Positions 25,901-34,984 of a DNA stretch of 64,000 bases are shown one piece after another. Where the stretch lies: NCBI RefSeq assembly GCF_035668035.1, contig NZ_JAYMYJ010000112.1, positions 62,001 to 126,000 of the forward strand, read 5' to 3'. The notes beneath the pieces are model-generated. The model was given only the letters and a program-made list of their open reading frames with translations, had not been told where the DNA came from and ran no database searches. The position numbers and the translations under genes are program-made. Origin of the DNA: Thiothrix phosphatis. GTDB taxonomy: Bacteria; Pseudomonadota; Gammaproteobacteria; Thiotrichales; Thiotrichaceae. Every line of letters starts with the position of its first letter. Within the stretch, counting starts at the first letter, position 1.

Positions 25901-27007
25901 ATGCAACGAACTGCCCTTTACACCAAACATTTGCAAGCCGGTGCCAAAATGGTCGATTTTGCTGGTTGGGAAATGCCCATCCATTACGGCTCGCAACTTC
26001 AGGAACATCATCAGGTGCGCAATGACGCCGGGATGTTCGATGTGTCGCACATGACCATCCTCGATCTGCGCGGAGCCGGTTCCAAGGCTTACCTGCAACG
26101 CCTGCTGGCCAATAACGTCGACAAATTGAAAGAATCCGGCAAAGCCTTGTACAGCTGCATGCTGAACGGGCAGGGCGGGGTGATCGACGACCTGATCGTG
26201 TATTTCATCACCGATAGCCAATGGCGCATCGTGGTCAATGCCGCTACCCGTGAAAAAGATATTGCCTGGATGCAACAGCAGATCGCCGGTTTCGACGCCA
26301 CCCTGACCGAACGTGATGACCTGGCGATGATTGCTGTGCAAGGCCCCAATGCCCGTTCCAAAGTCCTGGGCATCATGCCTGCCAATGAAGTCGCCATTGT
26401 CGAGCCGCTGCAAGCGTTCTACGGCGCATTTGTTCCCCCTTCCCCACCGGCGGGGGATGACGCCTCCTGGTTCATTGCCCGCACCGGCTACACTGGCGAA
26501 GACGGCTTCGAAATGATGTTCCCCGCCACCCAAGCAGAAAAAGTCTGGGATGCGCTGTTGGCGGCGGGAATCAAACCAATTGGCCTGGGCGCGCGCGACA
26601 CCTTGCGTTTGGAAGCCGGGATGAACCTCTATGGCACTGATATGGATGAAACCACATCCCCGCTGGTTTCCGGGCTTGGCTGGACAATTGCATGGCAACC
26701 GGCAGAGCGTGATTTCATTGGCCGCCCGGTATTGGAGGCGCAAAAAGCCGCCGGTGTTGCGCAGAAATTCGTTGGTTTGGTGCTGGAAGGCAAAGGCGTG
26801 CTGCGCAGCCATATGAAGGTTGTGTGTAATGGCGGTGAAGGGGAAACCACCAGCGGCACTTTTTCGCCTACACTCGGTTTGGCGATTGCGCTGGCGAGGG
26901 TTCCGGCGGATTGTGGCGGCACTTGTGAGGTCGATATTCGTGGCAAGCTGCATCCGGCCCGGGTGGTGAAGCCGGTTTTCGTGCGCAATGGCAAATCTGT
27001 TTTGTAA
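25901..27007 (+). CDS. gcvT: Glycine cleavage system T protein (aminomethyltransferase)
   Basis: The protein has 368 residues. It transfers the methylene group from the aminomethyl-lipoyl H protein to tetrahydrofolate and releases ammonia. Conserved segments include MVDFAGWEMPIHYGSQ, DDLIVYF, ARTGYTGEDGFE and LGARDTLRLEAGMNLYG. The start follows GGGAGGAAAAT. Between residues about 176 and 189 an insertion (VPPSPPAGDDAS) replaces a normally short link; its DNA is a shortened copy of the GC-rich palindrome. It is the first gene of gcvTHP behind the glycine riboswitch. Confidence 0.95.
   Translation: MQRTALYTKHLQAGAKMVDFAGWEMPIHYGSQLQEHHQVRNDAGMFDVSHMTILDLRGAGSKAYLQRLLANNVDKLKESGKALYSCMLNGQGGVIDDLIVYFITDSQWRIVVNAATREKDIAWMQQQIAGFDATLTERDDLAMIAVQGPNARSKVLGIMPANEVAIVEPLQAFYGAFVPPSPPAGDDASWFIARTGYTGEDGFEMMFPATQAEKVWDALLAAGIKPIGLGARDTLRLEAGMNLYGTDMDETTSPLVSGLGWTIAWQPAERDFIGRPVLEAQKAAGVAQKFVGLVLEGKGVLRSHMKVVCNGGEGETTSGTFSPTLGLAIALARVPADCGGTCEVDIRGKLHPARVVKPVFVRNGKSVL
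26433..26459 (+). repeat. GC-rich palindromic element, copy B (in gcvT)
   Basis: CCCCCTTCCCCA followed by CCGGCGGGGGATGA resembles one end of copy A, but the central GCAA is missing. It is the weakest of the four copies. It lies in frame at a variable loop of GcvT. Confidence 0.4.
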
Positions 27008-27030
27008 TCAAGTTTTAGGAGTAACAACAA

Positions 27031-27420
27031 ATGAGCAGCATTCCATCTGACCTGAAATACACCAAATCCCACGAGTGGGTGCGTGACAATGGCGACGGCA
27101 CTGTCACCGTGGGGATTACCGACCACGCGCAGGAACTGCTGGGTGATCTGGTGCATATCGAATTGCCGACGGTCGGCGCGGAATACGGCGCGGAAGACGG
27201 TTGCGCGGTGGCTGAATCCGTCAAGGCCGCTTCCGACGTTTATGCGCCAGTCCCTGGTGTCGTCATCGATGTCAACGAGGCGCTGGATAAGGCACCGGAA
27301 ATGATCAATTCCGACCCTTATGGCGACGGCTGGATGTTCATCATGCGCGTGGATGACGAAGACGCGCTGGGTGAATTGCTGGATGCTGAAGCTTACGAAG
27401 AAGTGGCGGCGGAAGCGTAA
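27031..27420 (+). CDS. gcvH: Glycine cleavage system H protein
   Basis: The 129-residue protein has the lipoyl-lysine motif AESVKAASDVYAP, with the modified lysine at residue 65. It shuttles the aminomethyl group between GcvP, GcvT and the lipoamide dehydrogenase. Its length is typical. The start follows TTAGGAGTAACAACAA, 23 bases after gcvT. Confidence 0.96.
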   Translation: MSSIPSDLKYTKSHEWVRDNGDGTVTVGITDHAQELLGDLVHIELPTVGAEYGAEDGCAVAESVKAASDVYAPVPGVVIDVNEALDKAPEMINSDPYGDGWMFIMRVDDEDALGELLDAEAYEEVAAEA

Positions 27421-27466
27421 GACTAATTTGCACGGGGATTCCCCCATTCCAACAGGTAACGACTGA

Positions 27467-30373
27467 ATGACAAGCTTGTACGAACTTGAGCAACACGATG
27501 ATTTCATCGCCCGCCATATCGGGCCATCGGCGGCGGATACACAGGAAATGCTGCAAACCGTGGGCGCGGAGTCGCTGGATGCGCTGATCCACAGTACGGT
27601 TCCGGCCAGCATCCTGCTGAATGCCCCGTTGGCGCTGGACGGGAGCCGCACTGAAACCGAGGTGCTGGCTTACCTCAAGCAACTGGCGATGCAAAATAAG
27701 GTGAACAAGTCGTACATCGGCATGGGCTATTACGACACCATCACGCCGCCAGTCATTCTGCGTAATGTGCTGGAAAATCCGGGCTGGTATACCGCCTATA
27801 CGCCGTACCAGCCGGAAATTTCCCAGGGCCGTCTGGAAGGTCTGCTGAATTTCCAGCAGATGGTCATTGACCTGACCGGCATGGACATCGCCAATGCCTC
27901 GCTGCTGGATGAAGCCACCGCAGCGGCGGAAGCAATGGCGCTGTGCAAGCGTTCCAACCGGCTGAAGACGGACAAATTCTTTGTGGACGCGGGGCTGCAT
28001 CCGCAAACCATTGATGTGCTGAAAACCCGCGCCCAGTATTTCGGCTTCGAACTGGTTATCGGCAACCCGCACACCGATCTGGCGCAGCACGAAGTGTTCG
28101 GCATCATGCTGCAATACCCCGGCACCACCGGCGCAGTGGCGGATATTGCAGCCGTGATCCGACAGGCGCATGAACAAAAGGCGCTGGTGTGTGTTGCCGC
28201 CGACCTGATGGCGCTGGTGATGCTGAAAGCACCGGGCGCGATGGGTGCGGATGTGGTGTTTGGCAACTCGCAGCGTTTCGGCGTGCCGATGGGCTTTGGT
28301 GGGCCGCACGCCGCGTTCTTCGCCACCAAGGACGCCTTCAAGCGCACCATGCCGGGGCGCGTGATCGGTGTTTCCATCGACAGCCACGGCAAGCAGGCGC
28401 TGCGCATGGCGATGCAGACCCGTGAACAGCATATCCGCCGTGAAAAGGCGACTTCCAACATCTGTACGGCGCAAGCCTTGCTGGCGAACATGGCGGCGTT
28501 CTATGCCGTGTATCACGGGCCGGAAGGCTTGAAGGCCATTGCCGGACGCATCCACCGCCTGACCAATATTCTGGCGAAAGGCTTGCGGCAAAAGGGTGTG
28601 GAGCTGCTGGATGACACCTGGTTCGACACGATCACCCTAGTTTCTTCCCCAGCCCTTTCCCTGCAAGGGGGGAAGGGCGCTGGCGTGAATTTCCGGCAGT
28701 GTGCGGATGGGAACATTGGCGTCAGTGTGGATGAATGCAAAACAGGCGCGGACATCGCCGAGTTGTTCGACATCCTGCTGGGCGACGGGCATGGGCTGGA
28801 TGTGGCCACCCTCGATGCCGAAGTGGTGGCGGAAAATTTCAGTGGTATCCCGACAGCTTATGCACGCGATACGGATTTCCTTACCCACCCGGTGTTCAAT
28901 ACCCACCATTCCGAATCCGAGATGCTGCGCTACCTCAAGCGGCTGGAAAACAAGGATTTCTCGCTGGCGCACGGGATGATCCCGTTGGGTTCCTGCACCA
29001 TGAAGCTGAATGCGACGGCGGAAATGATACCGGTCACTTGGCCGGAGTTTGCGGGCATCCACCCGTTTGCACCGAATGAGCAGACGGTGGGCTACCGCGC
29101 CATGATCAAGGAACTGGAAGACTGGCTGGTCGAAGTGACCGGCTACGACGCCATTTCCATGCAGCCGAATTCAGGCGCGCAGGGTGAATACGCCGGGCTG
29201 GTGGCGATCCGCCGTTATCAGGAAAGCATCGGCCAGGGGCAGCGCGATGTGTGCCTGATCCCCAGTTCCGCGCACGGCACCAATCCGGCGTCAGCGGCAA
29301 TGGCGAACCTGAAAGTCGTGGTGGTCGAGTGTGACGCCAACGGTAATGTGGATGTGGCGGATTTGCGCCTCAAAGCAGAAAAGCACGCCGACAACTTGTC
29401 ATGCCTGATGGTGACTTACCCTTCCACCCACGGTGTATTCGAGCAGGAGATTGTGGAAATCTGCGGGATCGTGCATCAGTTCGGTGGGCAGGTGTATATG
29501 GATGGCGCGAACCTGAATGCACAGGTGGGCATTTCCAAGCCGGGCAAGTTCGGCTCTGACGTGTCGCATCTGAACCTGCACAAGACTTTTGCGATTCCGC
29601 ACGGCGGCGGCGGCCCGGGCATGGGGCCGATTGGGGTGAAGGCGCATCTGGCACCGTTCCTGCCGGGGCATGTTGTGCTTGATTCCTCCCCCCACCCCAA
29701 CCCCTCCCCCGCAAGGGGGGAGGGGCTAAAAGATGGCGTTGGCGCGGTTTCCGCAGCGCCTTATGGGAGTGGGGCGATCCTGCCGATTTCCTGGGCGTAC
29801 ATCAAGCTGATGGGGGCGGAGGGCCTCAAGCGCGCAACTGAGATGGCGATCCTCAACGCCAACTACATTATGCAGCGGCTGTCGGCGCATTATCCGGTGC
29901 TGTTCCGGGGGGCGAATGGGCGGGTGGCGCATGAGTGCATTATTGACATTCGCCCACTCAAGGCGGCGTCCGGGATTGATGAGTCTGATATTGCCAAACG
30001 TTTGATGGATTATGGTTTCCATGCACCGACCATGTCGTTCCCGGTGGCGGGCACGTTGATGATCGAGCCGACCGAATCCGAGCCGAAAGAGGAGCTTGAC
30101 CGTTTCTGTGAGGCGATGATTGCGATCCGTGAGGAAATCAACAAGGTGCAGGAAGGCGTCTGGCCTGCTGACAATAACCCGTTGGTGAATGCGCCGCATA
30201 CGCTGGACGATCTGGTGAATGCGTGGGAACGTCCCTATACCCAGGCCGAAGCGGTGTTCCCGGCGGGCGTCAGCCCGACGGCGAAATACTGGCCGACCGT
30301 GAACCGCATTGACAATGTGTATGGCGACCGCAATCTGGTGTGTTCCTGCCCGTCGGTTGAGGCTTATCGGTAA
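27467..30373 (+). CDS. gcvP: Glycine dehydrogenase (decarboxylating), P protein
   Basis: This single-chain P protein of 968 residues decarboxylates glycine with PLP and loads the H protein. The N-terminus FIARHIGPSAADTQEML and the PLP-lysine region HLNLHKTFAIPHGGGGPG (lysine about residue 706) are intact. Two extra stretches stand out. Residues about 391-410 (SSPALSLQGGKGAG) and 738-757 (DSSPHPNPSPARGEGLKD) are both encoded by copies of the GC-rich palindromic element. The frame stays open through both, and conserved sequence (GAVSAAPYGSGAILPISW) resumes directly after the second. Confidence 0.96.
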   Translation: MTSLYELEQHDDFIARHIGPSAADTQEMLQTVGAESLDALIHSTVPASILLNAPLALDGSRTETEVLAYLKQLAMQNKVNKSYIGMGYYDTITPPVILRNVLENPGWYTAYTPYQPEISQGRLEGLLNFQQMVIDLTGMDIANASLLDEATAAAEAMALCKRSNRLKTDKFFVDAGLHPQTIDVLKTRAQYFGFELVIGNPHTDLAQHEVFGIMLQYPGTTGAVADIAAVIRQAHEQKALVCVAADLMALVMLKAPGAMGADVVFGNSQRFGVPMGFGGPHAAFFATKDAFKRTMPGRVIGVSIDSHGKQALRMAMQTREQHIRREKATSNICTAQALLANMAAFYAVYHGPEGLKAIAGRIHRLTNILAKGLRQKGVELLDDTWFDTITLVSSPALSLQGGKGAGVNFRQCADGNIGVSVDECKTGADIAELFDILLGDGHGLDVATLDAEVVAENFSGIPTAYARDTDFLTHPVFNTHHSESEMLRYLKRLENKDFSLAHGMIPLGSCTMKLNATAEMIPVTWPEFAGIHPFAPNEQTVGYRAMIKELEDWLVEVTGYDAISMQPNSGAQGEYAGLVAIRRYQESIGQGQRDVCLIPSSAHGTNPASAAMANLKVVVVECDANGNVDVADLRLKAEKHADNLSCLMVTYPSTHGVFEQEIVEICGIVHQFGGQVYMDGANLNAQVGISKPGKFGSDVSHLNLHKTFAIPHGGGGPGMGPIGVKAHLAPFLPGHVVLDSSPHPNPSPARGEGLKDGVGAVSAAPYGSGAILPISWAYIKLMGAEGLKRATEMAILNANYIMQRLSAHYPVLFRGANGRVAHECIIDIRPLKAASGIDESDIAKRLMDYGFHAPTMSFPVAGTLMIEPTESEPKEELDRFCEAMIAIREEINKVQEGVWPADNNPLVNAPHTLDDLVNAWERPYTQAEAVFPAGVSPTAKYWPTVNRIDNVYGDRNLVCSCPSVEAYR
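28644..28678 (+). repeat. GC-rich palindromic element, copy C (in gcvP)
   Basis: TTCCCCAGCCC, TTTCCCT, GCAA and GGGGGGAAGGG form a hairpin-capable element inside gcvP. It encodes SSPALSLQGGKGAG in frame. Confidence 0.65.
29685..29726 (+). repeat. GC-rich palindromic element, copy D (in gcvP)
   Basis: CCTCCCCCCACCCCAACC is followed by the palindrome CCCCTCCCCC-GCAA-GGGGGGAGGGG. It encodes SSPHPNPSPARGEG in frame between two conserved blocks of GcvP and is the clearest of the four copies. Confidence 0.75.
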
Positions 30374-30392
30374 GGGTTTCAGGACGTTAAAT

Positions 30393-30420
30393 AAGGGGCG
30401 ACCCAAACAAGTCGCCCCTT
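30393..30420 (+). terminator. Terminator of the gcv operon
   Basis: AAGGGGCGAC pairs with GTCGCCCCTT (10 bp, 8-base loop) 20 bases after the gcvP stop. A T-run follows only further downstream (GGTTTTTTG near 30446). Confidence 0.6.
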
Positions 30421-30471
30421 AGCCCCCACAGCCCTATTAGATTGGTTTTTTGTCTTTAGTTAGCCCCGTTA

Positions 30472-30864
30472 TTAGAAATGCTTGCCTTGTTGCATTTGTT
30501 TGGCTGGCGCTGGTTTGTGTTTGTCATTGCCATACTTTTTGACCACATCCCGGTTATTGGCGAGCTTGGTGATGTTTTTGCTTAACGCCAGCTCTTTGGA
30601 CGCCGCGTTTTTGCGTTCCCATTTGGTGATCTTGTGATCCTTGTTGGCGGCTTTGATGGTTGCCTTGAGCTTGCCCAGTTCGGTGCGCAACTGGCGGGTT
30701 TCGCTGGGGGTCAACTTGCCGCTTTTCACGCCGCTGTCAATGCGTTGTCCCAGTTTGTAGGTATTGGCCTTGAGCACTTCGTGGTGCGGCGCTGCGAAGG
30801 CGGCAGAAGAGGCGAACAGGATGGCAGTTACCAATGCGCCAGAAAAAATGGTTTGGATTTTCAT
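30472..30864 (-). CDS. Small basic exported protein, function unknown
   Basis: The 130-residue protein has a clear signal peptide (cleavage near SSAAFA-APHH) and a helical, lysine-rich mature part. A stretch NKDHKITKWERKN (about residues 73-85) resembles a degenerate EF-hand loop followed by a helix. The C-terminus is rich in K, H and Q (KHKPAPAKQMQQGKHF). It lies alone between the convergent gcv operon and the cys locus. No family is recognised; a periplasmic metal- or stress-related role is a guess. Confidence 0.75.
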   Translation of the reverse strand: MKIQTIFSGALVTAILFASSAAFAAPHHEVLKANTYKLGQRIDSGVKSGKLTPSETRQLRTELGKLKATIKAANKDHKITKWERKNAASKELALSKNITKLANNRDVVKKYGNDKHKPAPAKQMQQGKHF

Positions 30865-30994
30865 AAGATTACTCCTTGTGGATGTTAGTGTGTGTCAGTG
30901 TTTAAGCTTTCGATGGAGTAACTTTACGGCTGAATCGGGCAACAAAAATGGCCGGAATGTGTAAAGAAAGTGAAAATGGGTAGTGACGGGGTGC

Positions 30995-31948
30995 CTAAGC
31001 ATCCCCCGCTTCCGCCTGTTCCGCCCTGCTGAGTTGGCTGCGGACGACCGCCTCCGTGAGCCGGGCGGAGCACAGCTCGATGAAATGGTAAGCGTACCCG
31101 CGCAGATAATGCCCATAGCGCACGGCGATCAGGGCTGTGTTGGCGGCGAACAGGTGCGTGCAGTCCAGCATGCGCAGCCCGGCGTCACGTTGCGGGCTGT
31201 ACGCCATCGCCGCCACGACGCCCACACCCAACCCCAGCTCGACATAGGTTTTGATCACGTCGGAATCCCGCGCCGACATGACAATGTCCGGCGTAATGCC
31301 CGCCTTGCTGAAGGCTTCATCAATCACCGCCCGCCCGGTAATGTTCTTGTCATAAGTGACCAATGGGTAGGCCGCTATGTCTTCCAGGGTGATGAATGCT
31401 TTGGCGGCCAGCGGGTGCCCCTCAGGCGCAATGGCAATATGGCTCCAGGTGTAAAACGGGAAATGCGCCAGGTTGGCGGCGTTCTCCAGCGATTCCGTGG
31501 CGATGCCAATGTCTGCGCGGCCTTCCTGCAACAGGACGGCGATTTCGGCGGGCGTCGCCTGCAACAGGATCAAATGCACCTTGGGAAACTGCTTTTTGAA
31601 CTGCATGACGACTGGCGGCAGCGCATAACGCGCCTGTGTGTGCGTGGTCGCAATGGTCAGGGAGCCTTCTTCCCGGTTGCTGAACTGTTTGGCCGCCTGC
31701 CGGATGTTATTGGCGTCCAGCAGCATCCGCTCGACAATGGCCAGCAATTCCCGCCCCGGTTCGGTCAGGCCCAGCAGGCGCTTGCCCCGGCGGATGAACA
31801 GCTCGACGCCGAGTTCATCCTCCAACTCCCGGATATGTTTGCTGACGCCGGATTGGGACATGAACAGCGCGTTGGCGACATCGGTCAGGTTGAAATTCTG
31901 CCGGGCCGTTTCACGGATAATGCGCAGTTGCTGGAAATTCACGGTCAT
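30995..31948 (-). CDS. cysB: LysR-type regulator CysB
   Basis: The 317-residue protein has an N-terminal winged helix whose recognition region is ALFMSQSGVSKHIRELEDEL, followed by a LysR substrate-binding domain with TTHTQARYALPP and VTYDKNITGRAVIDEAF. The start MTVNFQQLRIIRE and the length fit CysB. CysB activates sulfate uptake and reduction genes when sulfur is limiting, with O- or N-acetylserine as inducer. Its ATG overlaps the cysA stop, so it is the last gene of the transporter operon and probably controls itself. Confidence 0.92.
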   Translation of the reverse strand: MTVNFQQLRIIRETARQNFNLTDVANALFMSQSGVSKHIRELEDELGVELFIRRGKRLLGLTEPGRELLAIVERMLLDANNIRQAAKQFSNREEGSLTIATTHTQARYALPPVVMQFKKQFPKVHLILLQATPAEIAVLLQEGRADIGIATESLENAANLAHFPFYTWSHIAIAPEGHPLAAKAFITLEDIAAYPLVTYDKNITGRAVIDEAFSKAGITPDIVMSARDSDVIKTYVELGLGVGVVAAMAYSPQRDAGLRMLDCTHLFAANTALIAVRYGHYLRGYAYHFIELCSARLTEAVVRSQLSRAEQAEAGDA

Positions 31949-33036
31949 CCCCCTTGGGTGGCGTCGGCAAACACCCGCAATTGCAACGGCAGTAGGCGCA
32001 CCAATTGGCCTTGCACCAGTTGCAAGGCACCGATGTGCTGGGCAGGCAAGTCGACCTCATAGAATTGTGTGCTGGAATTCACCTGCGTCAACTCCACCCG
32101 CGTCATTGGCCCGAATGGCAGGATGCGGCTGATATGCGCCGGGACGCCATCATTGCCATTGTCAGGCCGTGCGGTTGGGATAATCTGCAATTCATGCGGA
32201 CGGGCGAACGCCACCACCTGCGCATTTTCCTGCACGCCCGTCGGCGCGCTTGCCAGCGGCAGCCGCCCACTTTCCGCATGCAGCGCCCCTTGCGACCATT
32301 TGCCTTCAAAACGGTTGACCGGGCCGAGGAAGTTGTAGGCGAACGGTGTCGCGGGCTGGTTGAAGACCTCCAGCGGCGAACCAGTCTGTTCGATTTTCCC
32401 ACGGTTCATCAGCACGATTTCGTCCGCCACTTCCAGGGCTTCCTCCTGGTCATGGGTCACGAAAATGGAGGTGATGTGCAATTCGTCATGCAACTGGCGC
32501 AGCCAGCGGCGCAATTCCTTACGCACCTTGGCGTCCAGCGCGCCAAACGGCTCATCCAGCAGCAACACGCGCGGCTGCACCGCCAGCGCGCGCGCCAGGG
32601 CAATCCGTTGGCGTTGCCCGCCGGACAATTGTTCCGGGTAACGTTTGGCCAGCGCGCCCAGTTGCACCAATTCCAGCAGCTCCGTGACTTGCTTGCGGAT
32701 GGCCGCCTCAGGAGGGCGGAGCGCTTTCGGCTTGACGCGCAAGCCAAAGGCGACGTTGTCAAAGACGCTCATGTGCTGGAACAGCGCGTAATGTTGGAAC
32801 ATGAAACCGATCTTGCGGTCACGGACATGCATGTTGGAGGCGTCCACGCCTTCGAGGATGATCTGCCCGCTATCCGCACGTTCCAGGCCCGCAATGATGC
32901 GCAGCAGGGTGGTTTTTCCACAACCGGATGGCCCCAGCAATGCCGCCAGCTTCCCGCTTGGGAATTCCAGCGAGACATTGTCCAGCGCTTGAAAGGCAGC
33001 GAAATGTTTGTGGATCTGTTTGACTTCTATGCTCAT
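31945..33036 (-). CDS. cysA: Sulfate/thiosulfate ABC transporter ATPase CysA
   Basis: The 363-residue protein has Walker A GPSGCGKTT near residue 34, the ABC signature LSGGQRQRIALARAL, Walker B VLLLDEPFGALD and a C-terminal TOBE-like regulatory domain (FARPHELQI). It energises CysT/CysW. It follows the small cysteine-rich ORF by about 20 bases and overlaps cysB. Confidence 0.95.
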   Translation of the reverse strand: MSIEVKQIHKHFAAFQALDNVSLEFPSGKLAALLGPSGCGKTTLLRIIAGLERADSGQIILEGVDASNMHVRDRKIGFMFQHYALFQHMSVFDNVAFGLRVKPKALRPPEAAIRKQVTELLELVQLGALAKRYPEQLSGGQRQRIALARALAVQPRVLLLDEPFGALDAKVRKELRRWLRQLHDELHITSIFVTHDQEEALEVADEIVLMNRGKIEQTGSPLEVFNQPATPFAYNFLGPVNRFEGKWSQGALHAESGRLPLASAPTGVQENAQVVAFARPHELQIIPTARPDNGNDGVPAHISRILPFGPMTRVELTQVNSSTQFYEVDLPAQHIGALQLVQGQLVRLLPLQLRVFADATQGG

Positions 33037-33055
33037 GGGTATCTCAGTTAGCGGG

Positions 33056-33199
33056 TCAGGAGGTCATCCATTGACATTGCAGGCCGCGTCCGATGGCTTG
33101 CCAGCATTGGCATAGCCAGCTTCCGGCGGTAGGGGCGGCATCTGCCTGATGGCGCTCCCGTTGGCAATACTGGATGAATGTTTCGGCAAAACGTTTCAT
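33056..33199 (-). CDS. Cysteine-rich 47-aa ORF between cysW and cysA
   Basis: The ATG at 33199 follows GGAAAGGAGGACAAC, one of the strongest ribosome sites in the operon. The product has 47 residues, beginning MKRFAETFIQYCQRERHQ, with four cysteines (C12, C30, C32 and C42) and three tryptophans. Its start overlaps the cysW stop region and its stop lies 19 bases before cysA. No family is recognised. It may be a real small protein, a sensor-type leader peptide for cysteine supply, or a translational spacer. Confidence 0.5.
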   Translation of the reverse strand: MKRFAETFIQYCQRERHQADAAPTAGSWLCQCWQAIGRGLQCQWMTS

Positions 33200-34065
33200 G
33201 TTGTCCTCCTTTCCACATAGAGCTTGATTGCCAGTGTCGCCAGCGCGAGCAGGGCCAACAGTGAAGCCACTGCAAACGCGGCGGAAAACTGGTATTCGTT
33301 GTAAAGAATCTCGACCTGCAACGGCAGCGTGACGGTTTGCCCGCGCAAATGCCCGGAAACCACCGACACGGCGCCAAATTCGCCCATCGCCCGCGCATTG
33401 CACAGGATCACGCCGTACAACAGCCCCCACTTGATGTTGGGCAAGGTGACAAGCCAGAACGTCTGCCAGCCGGAAGCGCCCAGCGACACCGCCGCCTCCT
33501 CCGCCTCATTGCCCTGCGCCTCCATCAAGGGGATCAGTTCTCGGGCGACAAACGGGAAGGTGACGAACACGGTCGCCAGCACAATCCCCGGCACGGCGAA
33601 AATGACGGTCATGTCATGGGCGGTCAGCCATTTGCCGAACCAGCCGTTGACGCCAAACACCAGCACGTACATCAGGCCCGCCACCACGGGGGAGACAGAA
33701 AATGGCAGGTCAATCAGGGTCTTGAGCAATTGCTTGCCGCGAAAGTCGAATTTGCTGATGGACCACGCCGCCGTGACGCCAAACGCCACATTCAGCGGGA
33801 TGGCGATGAGGGTGGCGATGAGGGTGAGGGTGATGGCGGAAAGGGTGTCGGGTTGGGCAATGGCTTCCCAGTACGCCGTGTAGCCTTTGCGCAACGCTTC
33901 GGTGAACACCGCCAGCAATGGCAGTAACAGGAACAGGGCGAAAAACGTCAGCGCCACTGCCAGGATGCCCCATTTCACCCAACGGGCTTCGCGGGTCGCC
34001 GGGTTGGACTCGTAATAGGTTTGGCCATGCTGCTGGGCATGCAGGCCGCCAACCATGCCGCTCAT
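33196..34065 (-). CDS. cysW: Sulfate ABC transporter permease CysW
   Basis: This 289-residue permease has about six hydrophobic segments and the coupling-loop motif EAAVSLGASGWQTFWLVTLP. The segment GEFGAVSVVSGHLRGQT is typical of CysW. It overlaps the cysT stop by four bases. With CysT it forms the channel of the transporter. Confidence 0.94.
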   Translation of the reverse strand: MSGMVGGLHAQQHGQTYYESNPATREARWVKWGILAVALTFFALFLLLPLLAVFTEALRKGYTAYWEAIAQPDTLSAITLTLIATLIAIPLNVAFGVTAAWSISKFDFRGKQLLKTLIDLPFSVSPVVAGLMYVLVFGVNGWFGKWLTAHDMTVIFAVPGIVLATVFVTFPFVARELIPLMEAQGNEAEEAAVSLGASGWQTFWLVTLPNIKWGLLYGVILCNARAMGEFGAVSVVSGHLRGQTVTLPLQVEILYNEYQFSAAFAVASLLALLALATLAIKLYVERRTT

Positions 34066-34928
34066 ACGCCATCCTCCCCGCTCAGGTAGCTGCTCCGCCG
34101 TGCTGTCCAGTGCTGCAACCCATTGATCAAAAACAACAAGATGAATGAAACCACAAGCATGACGGCGGCAATGGCGGTGGCTCCGGCGATGTCGAATTGG
34201 TCCAGTCGGGTGATGATCAGCAACGGGGTGATTTCAGACACCATTGGCACATTGCCTGCAATGAAGATGACCGAACCGTATTCGCCGACGGCGCGGGCGA
34301 ACGCCAGGGCGAAGCCGGTCAGGATGGCGGGCAGCAAGGCGGGCAGGATCACATGGCGGAATGTCTGCCAGCGGCGCGCGCCCAGGGTGGCGGCGGCCTC
34401 TTCAAATTCCGGGCTCAAGTCCTGCAAGATGGGCTGGATGGTGCGCACCACAAACGGCAGGCCGATGAATGTCAGCGCCACCAGGATGCCCAACGGCGTA
34501 AAGGCGACCTTGACGCCATACGGTGCCAGCAGGCTGCCGATCCAGCCGTTTTGCGCATACAGTGCGGACAGCGTGATCCCGGCGACGGCGGTCGGCAGCG
34601 CGAAAGGCAGGTCAATCAGTGCATCCACCAGGCGCTTGCCCCAAAAGTTGTAGCGCACCAGCGACCATGCCAGTAAGGAGCCGAAAACCACATTGATGGC
34701 GGCGGCGAGTAGTGAAGTCAGAAATGACACCCGATAGGATGCCACGACTGGGGGCGCTGTAATGGTCGCCCAGAATTCCGGCAAGCTTTGTGCGCTGGCC
34801 TTGATGAAAATGGCTGACATGGGAATCAGCACCAGCAACGACATATAAACCAGCGTGTAACCCAGTGAAAGGCCAAACCCGGGGATAACGCCAGATGTCG
34901 CGGAATGCGCCGTGCGCGTGTAGGCCAT
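34062..34928 (-). CDS. cysT: Sulfate ABC transporter permease CysT (CysU)
   Basis: This 288-residue permease has six hydrophobic segments. Its coupling loop is EEAAATLGARRWQTFRHVIL, followed by AFARAVGEYGSVIFIAGN, as in CysT. It lies downstream of sbp, separated by a hairpin, and overlaps cysW. The ribosome site is AGGGAGAGCAGGA. Confidence 0.94.
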   Translation of the reverse strand: MAYTRTAHSATSGVIPGFGLSLGYTLVYMSLLVLIPMSAIFIKASAQSLPEFWATITAPPVVASYRVSFLTSLLAAAINVVFGSLLAWSLVRYNFWGKRLVDALIDLPFALPTAVAGITLSALYAQNGWIGSLLAPYGVKVAFTPLGILVALTFIGLPFVVRTIQPILQDLSPEFEEAAATLGARRWQTFRHVILPALLPAILTGFALAFARAVGEYGSVIFIAGNVPMVSEITPLLIITRLDQFDIAGATAIAAVMLVVSFILLFLINGLQHWTARRSSYLSGEDGV

Positions 34929-34953
34929 AAATCCTGCTCTCCCTTGCTAAATA

Positions 34954-34981
34954 AAGTGGAGGCCCTATAAGCCTCCGCTTT
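34954..34981 (-). terminator. Attenuator-like hairpin between sbp and cysT
   Basis: AAAGTGGAGGC pairs with GCCTCCGCTTT (one G-U pair), with A- and T-rich flanks on both sides. In an operon read from sbp into cysT, partial termination here would give more binding protein than permease. Confidence 0.6.
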
Positions 34982-34984
34982 TAT

